Origin: Halomonas sp. BDJS001
Lineage (GTDB): Bacteria; Pseudomonadota; Gammaproteobacteria; Pseudomonadales; Halomonadaceae
Direction: 5' to 3'
NCBI RefSeq assembly: GCF_026104355.1
Contig: NZ_CP110535.1
Location: 2,790,001-2,854,000, forward strand
DNA: 64,000 nucleotides
Shown in pieces: positions 1 through 8,505 of the stretch. Made by a program: the position numbers and the translations under genes. The notes under the pieces are model-generated. The model was not told the origin of the DNA. It saw nothing but the letters and a program-made list of their open reading frames with translations, and made no database searches. Every line of letters starts with the position of its first letter. The first letter of the stretch is position 1.

Positions 1-257
1 TCACAGGCGGCGTCATAAAAGCGCTGACGGCAGTAGGCCTCGCCTGCCATCCATAGATCCAACTGATCCACCGGCTGGCCGGAGGCCTGGGCCAATATCT
101 GCGGATCCAAGTAGTCCGGGCCGGTCTTGAACACCCGCACCACCTTGCCCTGGTTGCGCAGCAGGCGGGCAAGGCCCGCCGTGACGGTGGTTTTGCCCTG
201 GCCGGAAGCCGGGGCAGCAATAAATAGTGCGGGGCAGCTAACAGTCGGTTTGCTCAT
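1..257 (-). CDS. cobB: Cobyrinic acid a,c-diamide synthase, N-terminal part (cut by window edge)
   Basis: Only the first 85 codons are present. The protein begins MSKPTVSCPALFIAAPASGQ and continues with GKTTVTAGLARLL, the ATP-binding loop of the CobB/CbiA glutamine amidotransferase family, then a TGPDYLDP motif typical of that family. The enzyme uses glutamine and ATP to amidate the a and c side chains of the corrin ring. The ATG overlaps the stop of cobO by one base (TGATG), so the two are translationally coupled in a minus-strand operon with the chelatase-like gene upstream. The glutaminase half lies outside the window. The family is clear from the N-terminus; whether the substrate is cobyrinate or hydrogenobyrinate cannot be told from this fragment. 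Confidence 0.88.
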   Translation of the reverse strand, partial: MSKPTVSCPALFIAAPASGQGKTTVTAGLARLLRNQGKVVRVFKTGPDYLDPQILAQASGQPVDQLDLWMAGEAYCRQRFYDAAC

Positions 258-850
258 CAATATTCGATCCCCGCCTGGGCTTTAACGCCGCCGCGAAAGG
301 CGTGGCGCTCGTCCTGAACGACGCTGATGGTATCGGCGATTTCCTGCAGCGGCGTGGCCATGGTGCGCCCGGTAATGATGACGTTCTGGTGCGCCGGGCG
401 GCGCTTAAGCGCTTCCACCACCGGCTCGGGATCGAGATAGCCGTACTTGAACATATAGCTCATCTCATCCAGCACGATCATGTGATAGGCGGGGTTCTCC
501 AGCAGCCCTTTAGCGACGGCCCAGGCGGCCTCGGCGGCTTCGATATCCCGCTCGCGATTCTGGGTTTCCCAGGTAAAGCCGTGGCCCATGATGTGCCAGT
601 CAAGCTTGGGATGATCGCGAAAGAACAGATACTCGCCGGTTTCGCGGCGGCCCTTGATGAACTGGATCACCGCGCACTGCTGGCCGTGCCCCAACGAGCG
701 TGCCATGGTGCCGAAGGCGGAGCTGCTTTTGCCCTTACCGTTGCCTTTGAGCAGAATCAGCACGCCACGCTCTTCCGTCGCCTTGCTGATGCGCTCATCG
801 ACCACGTCTTTTTTACGCTGCATGCGATCTAAATGGCTTGCGTCGCTCAT
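257..850 (-). CDS. cobO: Cob(I)alamin adenosyltransferase (CobO/BtuR/CobP type)
   Basis: A 197-residue protein of normal length for the CobA/CobO family, which transfers the 5'-deoxyadenosyl group of ATP to cob(I)alamin or a corrinoid intermediate in the cytoplasm. The P-loop GNGKGKSS lies at about residues 36-43, and the family signatures IQFIKG, LDEMSYMF and NVIITGR follow. The start ATG overlaps the stop of the upstream chelatase-like gene (ATGA) and the stop overlaps cobB, giving an operon chelatase-cobO-cobB. The context argues for corrinoid adenosylation during synthesis as well as in salvage. Confidence 0.94.
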   Translation of the reverse strand: MSDASHLDRMQRKKDVVDERISKATEERGVLILLKGNGKGKSSSAFGTMARSLGHGQQCAVIQFIKGRRETGEYLFFRDHPKLDWHIMGHGFTWETQNRERDIEAAEAAWAVAKGLLENPAYHMIVLDEMSYMFKYGYLDPEPVVEALKRRPAHQNVIITGRTMATPLQEIADTISVVQDERHAFRGGVKAQAGIEY

Positions 851-2604
851 GAGAGGTTCCCAAGTTGATGTGCAGAAACAGTATGCGCCATAGAGGGTTT
901 GCCAAACGAGGTCGGCCAGTAAAGTGCGCCCAGCTGCTGGGCGATTCGCGCGCCCTGCCCGCGTTTGACTTTGGACTGTTCGGTATCGATCACCAGGCAG
1001 TCATCCAGCGGGGCGAGATCGTCAACGGTTTCCCGGGTGCGGCCATCGGTAATCAGATAGGTGCGCACCTTCAGGCCGGGCTCGCGGCGCTGCCACTGGA
1101 GGATAAGCCGCTTGGCTTCAATAATTGCTTCCCGCAGCGGGGTTCCACCGCCGCCCTTGGCGTTATCAAGAGTGCCCCGAGCATTTTTGGGCGCACGACG
1201 GCGGGAGAGTATCGACACCACCCCGCCATTACCAAACCCCAGCACCGCTACCTGCTCCCGCGCGGCGTAGGCTTGGGTTACCAGCGATTCAACCAGCCCT
1301 TTGGCTTGACCCAACAGGCGCTGGCCTAGGGTCGAGCCGGAGGTGTCCAGTAGCACCAAGTGCGCCGTCGTCTGCCCCGCCCGGGCCTTGCGCATTTTTA
1401 ACTGCTGCCAGGGCCACTGGCCGCGATTGGCGATCAGCGTCGCGAACCCGTCCAGCCGCGAGGTCGTTACTTGGGAACGGCCACGCCCTGGTTCTTCCCC
1501 TTTACCCGCGCTAGCCGCGGTTTCTGAGCGATTATTCCGCTGAGCAAAACCGTCGCTATCGGGCAGTTTTACCGCGGGTTGGCTAATCGCCTCTTGCGTC
1601 ATAGGGGGCATGGCGCCCCACTGGCCCTGCTCACCACCAGGATAGGATGAGCCGCCGCTGGGCGCGTTATTGGCTGACGACGAACCGCCCTCGCCATTTG
1701 AAGGCGTTTGATTAGGCGGGGATGACGGCGGGTGCTGTTCTGGCGGCTGAGTACGCCGATGCGCCAGCACCCAGGGCTCAACGGTGTCGATATCCTGCTG
1801 CTCTACGCTACCCACGCCACGCCAGGCGGCATGGGCCTGGGCGGCGCGGTGCCAAGTAACGTCGGCGCGTAGGCCTTCAACCCCGGCAGCTTCGCAGCGG
1901 GTGGCAATCGTCCGATACACCCAGGGGTCGGTGGTGATCTCTTTGAGTAAGCGCTGCGCTTTAGCAATACGCTCGGTCAGGGCGGCCTGGGCATCCTCAA
2001 CGCGCTCGAGGGTGCCAGCGGGGTCGCGGTCAAAGGCTTCCCGCTGTTGCACAATGGCAATGCGCTCATCAATGCTCACGCCCTCCGCCTGCTCCAGGCA
2101 GAGACCAAAGCGGTCGAGCAACTGAGGGCGCAGCTCGCCTTCATCCGGGTTCATGGTGCCGATCAGGCTAAAACGCGCTGGGTGGGAGTGGCTAATGCCA
2201 TCGCGCTCAACGATATTGGTGCCGCTAGCGGCCACGTCCAGCAGCAAATCAACCAGGGTATCCGGCAGCAGGTTGACCTCATCTACATAGAGCACCCCGC
2301 CGTGGGCTTTGGCGAGTAAGCCTTGATGAAAAGTCGCCTCACGCTCCGCCAATACCTTTTGCAGATCCAGACTGCCGACCAGGCGGTCTTCACTGGCGCC
2401 CAATGGCAGAGTGACAAAAGGGGCACGCTGCCCTTCGCCATCGCTGGGCAGAATGGCGGCCAGCGCCCGGGCTAAGGTCGATTTAGCGCTTCCTTTTGGC
2501 CCGCTAATCAATACCCCGCCGATGCGCGGATTAATGGCGTTAAGGAGCAGCGCGGTTTTCAGCGCCTCCTGACCGACCACCGCCGCAAAGGGAAACTCAC
2601 TCAC
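847..2604 (-). CDS. Fused magnesium/cobalt chelatase-type ChlI-ChlD protein
   Basis: A protein of about 585 residues joining an AAA+ ChlI-like ATPase to a C-terminal von Willebrand A domain. The Walker A motif GPKGSAKST is near residues 35-43 and Walker B is seen in VLYVDEVNLLPD near 105. A Pro/Ser/Gly-rich linker follows at about 290-350. The VWA metal-site motif DTSGST is near residue 419. Proteins of this type sit beside cobN in cobalamin loci and are thought to be motor subunits for cobalt insertion; CobN itself is not in the window. I place the start at a GTG at 2604 because GGGAGG lies five bases before it; another GTG at 2610 overlaps that site. The metal specificity is inferred from the neighbours cobO and cobB. 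Confidence 0.86.
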   Translation of the reverse strand: MSEFPFAAVVGQEALKTALLLNAINPRIGGVLISGPKGSAKSTLARALAAILPSDGEGQRAPFVTLPLGASEDRLVGSLDLQKVLAEREATFHQGLLAKAHGGVLYVDEVNLLPDTLVDLLLDVAASGTNIVERDGISHSHPARFSLIGTMNPDEGELRPQLLDRFGLCLEQAEGVSIDERIAIVQQREAFDRDPAGTLERVEDAQAALTERIAKAQRLLKEITTDPWVYRTIATRCEAAGVEGLRADVTWHRAAQAHAAWRGVGSVEQQDIDTVEPWVLAHRRTQPPEQHPPSSPPNQTPSNGEGGSSSANNAPSGGSSYPGGEQGQWGAMPPMTQEAISQPAVKLPDSDGFAQRNNRSETAASAGKGEEPGRGRSQVTTSRLDGFATLIANRGQWPWQQLKMRKARAGQTTAHLVLLDTSGSTLGQRLLGQAKGLVESLVTQAYAAREQVAVLGFGNGGVVSILSRRRAPKNARGTLDNAKGGGGTPLREAIIEAKRLILQWQRREPGLKVRTYLITDGRTRETVDDLAPLDDCLVIDTEQSKVKRGQGARIAQQLGALYWPTSFGKPSMAHTVSAHQLGNLS

Positions 2605-2881
2605 CGGCACCTCCCGTGCAGAGCCAACTCGCTAACCTTTGTTAACCGGCTAGATGTCCGCTGGACGTGAGCCTGGTTCATGGTAAATAGCTGAATAATG
2701 ATAAAACCATTCATAAAGAAATGAGCGGCAGAAAACGGTCAGTATAGAGGAAGGGGGAGCGGCGAGGCCAATTTGTTGCACGTTGAACACCTTACGGGCA
2801 CTTATATAAATTTACGCTAGGCATGCAGCTGGATTTTTATACTCACGCAAAATAAAATGATATAACATTACATTAACTATG

Positions 2882-2897
2882 GGATCTTATAAGATCC
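2882..2897. promoter_or_regulatory. 16-bp perfect palindrome upstream of the riboswitch promoter
   Basis: GGATCTTATAAGATCC is a perfect inverted repeat ending about 13 bases before the -35 element of the promoter at 2911-2939. It may be an operator for an unidentified protein acting on the btuFCD-type operon or on the divergent chelatase operon. No known box is matched with confidence. The rest of 2605-2880 is AT-rich noncoding DNA in which I see no gene. Confidence 0.35.
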
Positions 2898-2910
2898 TTA
2901 AGGCTTTGTG

Positions 2911-2939
2911 TTGTTCGCTCTCCCCCTGCCACCTAGAAT
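2911..2939 (+). promoter_or_regulatory. Sigma-70 type promoter for the first cobalamin riboswitch
   Basis: TTGTTC at 2911-2916 and TAGAAT at 2934-2939 are separated by 17 bases. Transcription would begin near 2946, exactly where the riboswitch begins, which supports the assignment. Confidence 0.6.
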
Positions 2940-2944
2940 GGCCA

Positions 2945-3108
2945 GTGTCGGTGTTCCCTACGGAACTTAATAGAGAATCCGCCGCGGCTTGCCGCGAAAC
3001 GGAACTGCCCCCGCAACTGTAGGCGGCGAGCGATGCTCTTTAATGCCACTGGACACAGCGTCTGGGAAGGCGAGCTAGCCATGACCCGTCAGTCAGGAGA
3101 ACTGCCGA
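2945..3108 (+). ncRNA. Cobalamin riboswitch (first copy)
   Basis: The conserved blocks of the B12 riboswitch occur in order: GTCGGTG at the 5' end, CCCCGCAACTGT near 3009-3020, GCCACTG at 3045-3051, GGGAAGG at 3064-3070, and the B12 box GTCAGGAGAACTGCC near 3092-3106. Its strand and position put it in the leader of the ABC importer starting at 3188. A short hairpin CGAGC-GAAGTG-GCTCG at about 3123-3138 follows; no run of Ts comes after it, so control of translation seems more likely than termination. That last point is inference. Confidence 0.93.
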
Positions 3109-3187
3109 TATATTACTTACCTCGAGCGAAGTGGCTCGGTCGGTATTTTCTGGCCGAATGCGGAGCTCATCATGCACGGGAGTGTAC

Positions 3188-4204
3188 ATGATGTTGAGAT
3201 TGACCACGGCCATCGCCGCGAGCGCTGTTGGCCTTGCCCAGGCGGCTTACGCCTCCACCGACTACCCGCTTACGCTAACCAACTGCGGCGTAGAGATCAG
3301 CGTGGCGTCGCCCCCGGAGCGAACGGTGACGGTAGGCCAGTCAGCCACGGAGATTCTCTATTCGCTGGGGCTCACTGATCGAGTAAATGGCACCTCGGTT
3401 TGGTTCAACCCGGTTCTTCCCCAGTTTACTGAGGCCAATGAAACGATCGAGCGGATCGCCAACGACGACCCAAGCTTTGAGGCCGTGGTCAATAAGCGGC
3501 CTGACCTGGTGGCGGTACAGTATGAGTGGCACGTAGGCCCCACCGGCAGTGTCGCCACCCGTGAGCAGTTTCATGAGCTGGGTATTAACACCTATATTAT
3601 GCCCGCCGACTGCGATACCAAGGATAACTCTACCGGCGGCGACGGTACCCGCACGGCCGCTTTCTCCACGGATTCGATCTATAAGGGAATCACCGAACTA
3701 GCCCAAATTTATGATGTGCAAGACGCTGGCGAGACCCTTGTGGCCGACCTGATCGACAGCGAAGAGCGTGCTATTGCCCTGGCGAGCAGCCTGGACTTAC
3801 CGGACGACTTGTCAGCGGCATTCTGGTTCTCCTCGACAGACCTGGGGGTTAGCCCCTTCGTTGCGGGTCAGCTCGGCGCGCCGGGCTATATGATGGACAA
3901 GCTCGGTATTCGCAATGTGATCGAGTCCGATGAGGAGTGGCCAACGGTGGGCTGGGAGAGCATCGCCAGGGCTGACCCCGATGTACTTGTTATTGCCAGC
4001 ATGGATCGCCGCCGCTTTCCCGCCGACGACATTGAAGCCAAGCGTGAGTTTCTGCGCAGTGACCCGGTTACCCGCGAGATGAGCGCGGTGAAAAATAATC
4101 GCATCGTCGAGATGGATGCCCATGCCATGAGCGCTACCATGCGCACTATTTACGGCCTTGAAACACTGGCCGAGGCGCTAGCGACGATGGCATTTGACGA
4201 ATGA
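3188..4204 (+). CDS. Periplasmic corrinoid/metal-chelate binding protein of an ABC importer (BtuF/FepB-like)
   Basis: A protein of 338 residues with a signal peptide (MMLRLTTAIAASAVGLAQA) and the two-lobed fold of the TroA/BtuF superfamily, shown by ERTVTVGQSATEILYSLGL, KRPDLVAVQYEW and GWESIARADPDVLVIA. The start is put at ATG 3188, which has GGGAG at 3178-3182; an upstream in-frame GTG at 3131 lies close behind the riboswitch and lacks a site. It should capture its ligand in the periplasm and hand it to the permease that overlaps its stop by four bases. The riboswitch upstream suggests a corrinoid or cobalt-related ligand. The sequence also resembles ferric-siderophore binding proteins, so the ligand is not proven. 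Confidence 0.85.
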   Translation: MMLRLTTAIAASAVGLAQAAYASTDYPLTLTNCGVEISVASPPERTVTVGQSATEILYSLGLTDRVNGTSVWFNPVLPQFTEANETIERIANDDPSFEAVVNKRPDLVAVQYEWHVGPTGSVATREQFHELGINTYIMPADCDTKDNSTGGDGTRTAAFSTDSIYKGITELAQIYDVQDAGETLVADLIDSEERAIALASSLDLPDDLSAAFWFSSTDLGVSPFVAGQLGAPGYMMDKLGIRNVIESDEEWPTVGWESIARADPDVLVIASMDRRRFPADDIEAKREFLRSDPVTREMSAVKNNRIVEMDAHAMSATMRTIYGLETLAEALATMAFDE

Positions 4205-5265
4205 GCCTCGCGATAACGCGGCTATCTACGGCGGATTTTGGACTGCGCTGGCTATGGATCACGCCGCTGGTGCTCGTGGCGGCGCTGATCGCGGGCACCG
4301 CCATCGGCGAGACACCGATTCCCGTTGATACCATTCTCAAAGTGCTCGCCAATCAGCTACTGGGCGCGGATTATGCGGTTGACCGGATCGATGCAGGCAT
4401 TATCTGGAACTACCGGCTTAGCCGCGCCGTCGTTGCTGCCTGTTGTGGTACTAGCTTGGCGCTGGCTGGGGTGGTGCTACAAGCTCTGCTGCGCAACCCC
4501 TTGGCCGACCCCTACCTAATGGGCATTTCCGCTGGGGCTTCTACCGGTGCGGTTGCCGTGGCCGTCGCTGGCATTGGCGCGGGGGCGCTATCGCTCTCAC
4601 TGGGTGCCTTTGTGGGCGCCCTTCTCGCCTTTGGTATCGTGGTGATACTCGCCCATGCGGCCAACAGCGGCGTCGGTGGTGGGCGCGGCGTTCAGGCAGC
4701 GGGGGCGATTATTCTGGCCGGCATCGCAGGCTCGCAGCTGTTCAATGCGCTGACCGCTTTTATCATTACCAAGTCGGCAAGCGCCGAGCAGGCCCGGGGC
4801 ATTATGTTTTGGCTGATGGGTAATCTTTCTGGCGTGCGCTGGGCCGATGTGACCTTGGCGGTGCCTGCCGCCCTTTTCGGGCTACTGGTTTGCCTATGGC
4901 ACCGGCGCTCCCTGGATGCGTTTACCTTCGGTGCCGACAGCGCCGCCTCCATGGGCATCGCAGTGCGCCCGGTACGTGGCATGCTGATTATCGCCATGGC
5001 GCTGGTCACGGCGGTGATGGTGTCTATTGTAGGGGCGATTGGCTTCGTAGGGCTGGTGATTCCCCATGCTATGCGTTTTATTGTGGGTAGCCGTCATACC
5101 CGGCTGGTACCGGCCACCGCCTTAGCAGGCGCGGTATTTTTAATCGGCTCGGATATTCTTTCCCGGGTGCTGGTGCCCGGTCAGGTACTCCCCATTGGGG
5201 TGATTACTTCGCTGATTGGCGCACCTGCCTTTGCGCTCATTCTCGTGCGCGGCAAGAGGTCGTAA
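4201..5265 (+). CDS. FecCD/BtuC-family ABC permease
   Basis: A very hydrophobic protein of 354 residues with about ten membrane segments, the normal size for FecCD/BtuC permeases. The signature RNPLADPYLMGISAGAS near residues 98-114 and the C-terminal GFVGLVIPHAMRFIVG and PGQVLPIGVITSLIGAPAF are all family hallmarks. It forms the inner-membrane channel with the ATPase that follows. The ATG overlaps the stop of the binding protein (ATGA) and its own stop overlaps the ATPase start (TAATG), so the three genes form one unit under the B12 riboswitch. No TonB-dependent receptor accompanies this set. Confidence 0.92.
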   Translation: MSLAITRLSTADFGLRWLWITPLVLVAALIAGTAIGETPIPVDTILKVLANQLLGADYAVDRIDAGIIWNYRLSRAVVAACCGTSLALAGVVLQALLRNPLADPYLMGISAGASTGAVAVAVAGIGAGALSLSLGAFVGALLAFGIVVILAHAANSGVGGGRGVQAAGAIILAGIAGSQLFNALTAFIITKSASAEQARGIMFWLMGNLSGVRWADVTLAVPAALFGLLVCLWHRRSLDAFTFGADSAASMGIAVRPVRGMLIIAMALVTAVMVSIVGAIGFVGLVIPHAMRFIVGSRHTRLVPATALAGAVFLIGSDILSRVLVPGQVLPIGVITSLIGAPAFALILVRGKRS

Positions 5266-6029
5266 TGCAGTTAACCGCTCAAAAACTCGCTTGGTCAGTG
5301 CATGGCACGCCGCTACTGATTGACATTAACCTTACCGTCGAACCAGGCCAAACCTTTGGCCTGGTGGGGCCGAACGGCTCGGGCAAAACGTCGCTACTTC
5401 GCCTGTTGGCAGGCTTGAACAAACCCAAAGCAGGACAGGTGCTGATGGGTAGCCAGCCTCTACACGCGCTGAAGCAGCGGGCGATTGCTCAGTCTATTGC
5501 TTTAGTCGAGCAGCAGGCCGATACCACCGATAGAATTAGCGTGCGTGACGTCGTGGCGCTGGGCCGGACGCCCTTTCTTACCGCGTTGCGCCCCTGGTCT
5601 ACTGAAGATGATGCCATCGTGGTTCAGGCGCTGGTCGATGTCGATATGGTGAAGATGGCGGATCGGCTGTGGCACACTCTCTCTGGCGGCGAGCGCCAGC
5701 GGGTGCACATTGCCCGCGCGCTGGCTCAGCAGCCTAAAATCCTGCTACTGGATGAACCCACCAACCACTTGGATATTCGCCATCAACTGTCGATTCTTGA
5801 ATTGGTCAGGCAGTTGCCGATCACAGTGATAATCTCGTTACACGACCTTAACCAAGCCATGGAGTGTGACCGCATCGGCGTGATGGATGGTGGCCGCCTG
5901 ATCGACAGCGGCCACCCTGATGAAGTACTCACCACCAGCAGGCTACAACAGACCTTTGGAGTGTACACCCATGTGATCGATGACCCTATGGATGGCAAAC
6001 AGATCATGCGTTTTCGCAGTGCAGTTTAG
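5265..6029 (+). CDS. ABC transporter ATPase (BtuD/FecE-like)
   Basis: A 254-residue ATPase with Walker A GPNGSGKTS near residues 35-43, the signature LSGGERQRV near 138, Walker B ILLLDEPTNHLD near 158-169, and the switch histidine in IISLHDLNQA. This is the nucleotide-binding subunit for the preceding FecCD-type permease. It is the last gene of the riboswitch-led operon. It is similar in layout to the btuD at 7735-8505, so the window holds two complete ABC sets of the same family. Confidence 0.92.
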   Translation: MQLTAQKLAWSVHGTPLLIDINLTVEPGQTFGLVGPNGSGKTSLLRLLAGLNKPKAGQVLMGSQPLHALKQRAIAQSIALVEQQADTTDRISVRDVVALGRTPFLTALRPWSTEDDAIVVQALVDVDMVKMADRLWHTLSGGERQRVHIARALAQQPKILLLDEPTNHLDIRHQLSILELVRQLPITVIISLHDLNQAMECDRIGVMDGGRLIDSGHPDEVLTTSRLQQTFGVYTHVIDDPMDGKQIMRFRSAV

Positions 6030-6059
6030 CTGGATGGGCTAGTTCACCATAGCGCCCAT

Positions 6060-6670
6060 TTATCGGAAAAAATGCCAAACCACGCTGTGATCCGTGCCCA
6101 TACTCCACAGCAGTACAATCACCACGAGCAGCGCTTCCAGCACCAAGACACCAACACCCAACGTCGTTGTTGACAGAATAAACCCGCGCTCATGGCTGAT
6201 GCCTAAAAAGCTGGGGGTTCCCTTATAGAGTAGATAGGCGCTGTAGAGCAGTCCGATCACCATACCCAGCATACAAAACCAAAAAGCCGGATAGAGGGCA
6301 AAAACGCCACAAAGGAACATCGGTGTGGCAATGTACCCTGCAAAATAAGGCAGTCGCGGCGGCTGGGACGAGTGTCTATTCGACGGGCTAACCAATGGAT
6401 CAAAGTGCCCACAACAGCAACAGCCATTAGGATCAACGCATAAAAAGCCACGCCCAATGCAATGCCATTGGTAAGAGAGACTCGATAGGTTTCAGGGCCA
6501 CCATAGGTCCAGCCGACCTGGGTAGTGCCTATTAGCGCACAGATCACAGGAATAGCAGCGAGTAAAAGGACATGGTGGGCATACAGGTGGCTGATAGATT
6601 CATGCTCGCCACGGATCGAATGCCACTCTCTTTCAGGATGGTGGAGAAGCCCCCAAACATGATGGATCAT
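6060..6670 (-). pseudogene. YIP1-family inner-membrane protein, frameshifted
   Basis: Two overlapping reading frames on this strand together give one YIP1-domain membrane protein of about 200 residues. The first frame starts MIHHVWGLLHHPEREWHSI at ATG 6670, with GGGAGG six bases upstream, and runs through membrane segments to HWLARR. The family-typical continuation YFAGYIATPMFLCGVFALYP is in another frame. One base appears to be missing near 6345-6352: adding a T in the minus-strand CCTTATTTT run restores DCLYFAGY. The frame then continues to TAA at 6060. The break is either a true mutation or a sequencing error. YIP1 proteins have no firm function in bacteria. Confidence 0.75.
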
Positions 6671-6840
6671 AACGACCTCCCGGTTTTGTAGATGCACTAT
6701 TGTTAGGGTCAGACGATGATCGATTGGATCAATTAGATTCCGAATCATTTTTAGTGTAGAACACAAAATCATTTTCGGAGGTGAGGATTTTTCTTTGCTA
6801 AGGTGGAGTGGTTCATTCTATTAACTGGTGGGATATTAAT

Positions 6841-7731
6841 ATGCGTATTCTGTTCACCGGCGGCAGTGGCAAGGCTGGCCGTCATGCGACGGCTTATCTT
6901 CGCGACCAAGGTCACCGAGTCACTAATCTGGATTGGGTAGTCTCTGATGTACCCGGCATTACAACCCTGAAAACAGACCTGACCGACGCAGGCCAAGTGT
7001 TTAATGCCTGCCAGGCCTACGCCGGTTTTGACGAGCTGGAACCGGGCACTGGCGTGCCGCGTTATGATGCGATTGTCCACTTTGCGGCGATACCCGCCAT
7101 TCTGCATCGACCGGACAACGAGACTTACCGCATCAATGCGCTAAGTACCTACAATATTCTCGATGCTGCCACCAAACTAGGCATTCCCAAGGTCATCTTC
7201 GCCTCCAGCGAGACCACTTATGGCGTTTGCTTTGCCGATGGCGAAAAGAAGCCGGAATACCTCCCCATTGATGAAGAGCACCCCACCGTGCCTCAAGATA
7301 GCTACGCCATGAGCAAGGTAGTTAACGAGGTAACGGCGCGCTCTTTCCATGCACGCTCGGGCATCGACATCTACGGCCTGCGCATCAATAACGTGATCGA
7401 GCCCCACGAATACCGCCAGAATTTTCCCGCCTATATGGAAGACCCCGCCCGACGCCGCCGCAATATTTTCGCCTACATCGACGCCCGGGATCTGGGCCAG
7501 ATGGTGGATTGCTGCTTGAAAACAGACGGCCTGGGTTATCAGGTGTTCAACGTCGCCAATGACGATCTATCAGTGGGCCTGACCAACGCCCAAGTCATTG
7601 AGCGCTTCTACGCTGGGGTACCGATCAAGCGCGAGATGGGCGAATTTGAGACTTTTTACAGTAATGAAAAAGCGCGCCGTCTGGTCGGCTTCGCGCCGCG
7701 CCACTCCTGGCGTGATGAGCTGGAGCACTAG
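6841..7731 (+). CDS. NAD-dependent epimerase/dehydratase (extended SDR)
   Basis: A 296-residue extended short-chain dehydrogenase. The dinucleotide-binding motif is TGGSGKAGRHA at about residues 5-15, an acidic residue in TNLDW ends the second strand (favouring NAD), and the catalytic set is Ser in FASSETTYG and YAMSK. A conserved VHFAAIPA segment is also present. The start ATG 6841 is chosen because the NAD motif directly follows and GGTGGGA lies about seven bases upstream; an in-frame ATG at 6808 is less good. Similar proteins act on UDP-sugars or uronates, but no sugar-nucleotide gene is nearby, so the substrate is unknown. It stands alone between the YIP1 gene and the btu operon. Confidence 0.82.
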   Translation: MRILFTGGSGKAGRHATAYLRDQGHRVTNLDWVVSDVPGITTLKTDLTDAGQVFNACQAYAGFDELEPGTGVPRYDAIVHFAAIPAILHRPDNETYRINALSTYNILDAATKLGIPKVIFASSETTYGVCFADGEKKPEYLPIDEEHPTVPQDSYAMSKVVNEVTARSFHARSGIDIYGLRINNVIEPHEYRQNFPAYMEDPARRRRNIFAYIDARDLGQMVDCCLKTDGLGYQVFNVANDDLSVGLTNAQVIERFYAGVPIKREMGEFETFYSNEKARRLVGFAPRHSWRDELEH

Positions 7732-7734
7732 GTA

Positions 7735-8505
7735 TCACTCATTTATCGGTACAAACACCGGCGCACCATTCACCTCTACCACCGCTAGCCGCTGGCGGTA
7801 GAGGCTTTCCAACGCAGAGGGCACCAGCATGCTATCTCGCGTGCCCCAGCACGCCTCGCCATTGGGATAGAGCAGTAAAATATGGTCGCACCAGCGGGCA
7901 GCCAGGTTTAGGTCGTGTAAGCACATAATGACCGCCTGCCCCTGGGCAGCCTGCTCGGCCATCAATACCATCACGGCACTTTGGTGGTGCAGATCCAGAT
8001 GATTAGTCGGCTCATCGGCCAGCCACACATTGGGCGCCTGAGTCAGCACGGTGGCAATCGCAACGCGCTGGCGTTCGCCGCCGGAAAGTGTACTGACCAA
8101 GCGGTCACGGAGATGCGCTACATCCAGGCGCTCCAGGGCAGCTTCGGCACGGGCGTAGTCATCGGCGCCCTCCATCTGCCATGGGGATAGGTAGGGATGA
8201 CGTCCAATCAGCGCGGTTTCCAGCACGGTCGCGGGAAAGCCATCCTGGCGATCCTGAAACACCACTCCCAACCGCTGAGCGACATGTCGGCGGCGAAGTT
8301 GACCAAGCACCGAGTCGTTGAGTTGAACGCTGCCTGAACGTGGAGCCTGTAACCCAGCCAAGGTATGTAGCAGCGTGGTTTTACCCGCTCCGTTAGGGCC
8401 TAACACGCCCCACACCTGCCCTGGCTCAATGGTTAAATTAAGCGGCGTATCGCCTTCGCGGCCGGGCACATCGATGATGAGTTCATGAGTAGAAAGTACG
8501 CTCAT
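7735..8505 (-). CDS. btuD: Cobalamin ABC transporter ATPase
   Basis: A 256-residue ABC ATPase with Walker A GPNGAGKTT near residues 35-43, signature LSGGERQRV, Walker B NVWLADEPTNHLD, and histidine switch in IMCLHDLNLA. The start ATG 8505 overlaps the stop of the permease gene (TGATG). Reading further upstream in this frame only shadows the permease. With btuB, btuF and btuC it forms a riboswitch-controlled vitamin B12 uptake operon, and it supplies ATP hydrolysis at the inner membrane. The gene ends four bases from the convergent epimerase gene. Confidence 0.93.
   Translation of the reverse strand: MSVLSTHELIIDVPGREGDTPLNLTIEPGQVWGVLGPNGAGKTTLLHTLAGLQAPRSGSVQLNDSVLGQLRRRHVAQRLGVVFQDRQDGFPATVLETALIGRHPYLSPWQMEGADDYARAEAALERLDVAHLRDRLVSTLSGGERQRVAIATVLTQAPNVWLADEPTNHLDLHHQSAVMVLMAEQAAQGQAVIMCLHDLNLAARWCDHILLLYPNGEACWGTRDSMLVPSALESLYRQRLAVVEVNGAPVFVPINE

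Noticed and set aside
302..832. 176-residue open frame opposite cobO
   Set aside because: cobO is full length with all motifs on the minus strand and the plus-strand frame has no support.
2855..2875. Zur-like box AATGATATAACATT near the first riboswitch
   Set aside because: The symmetry fails at the centre and no zinc gene is nearby.
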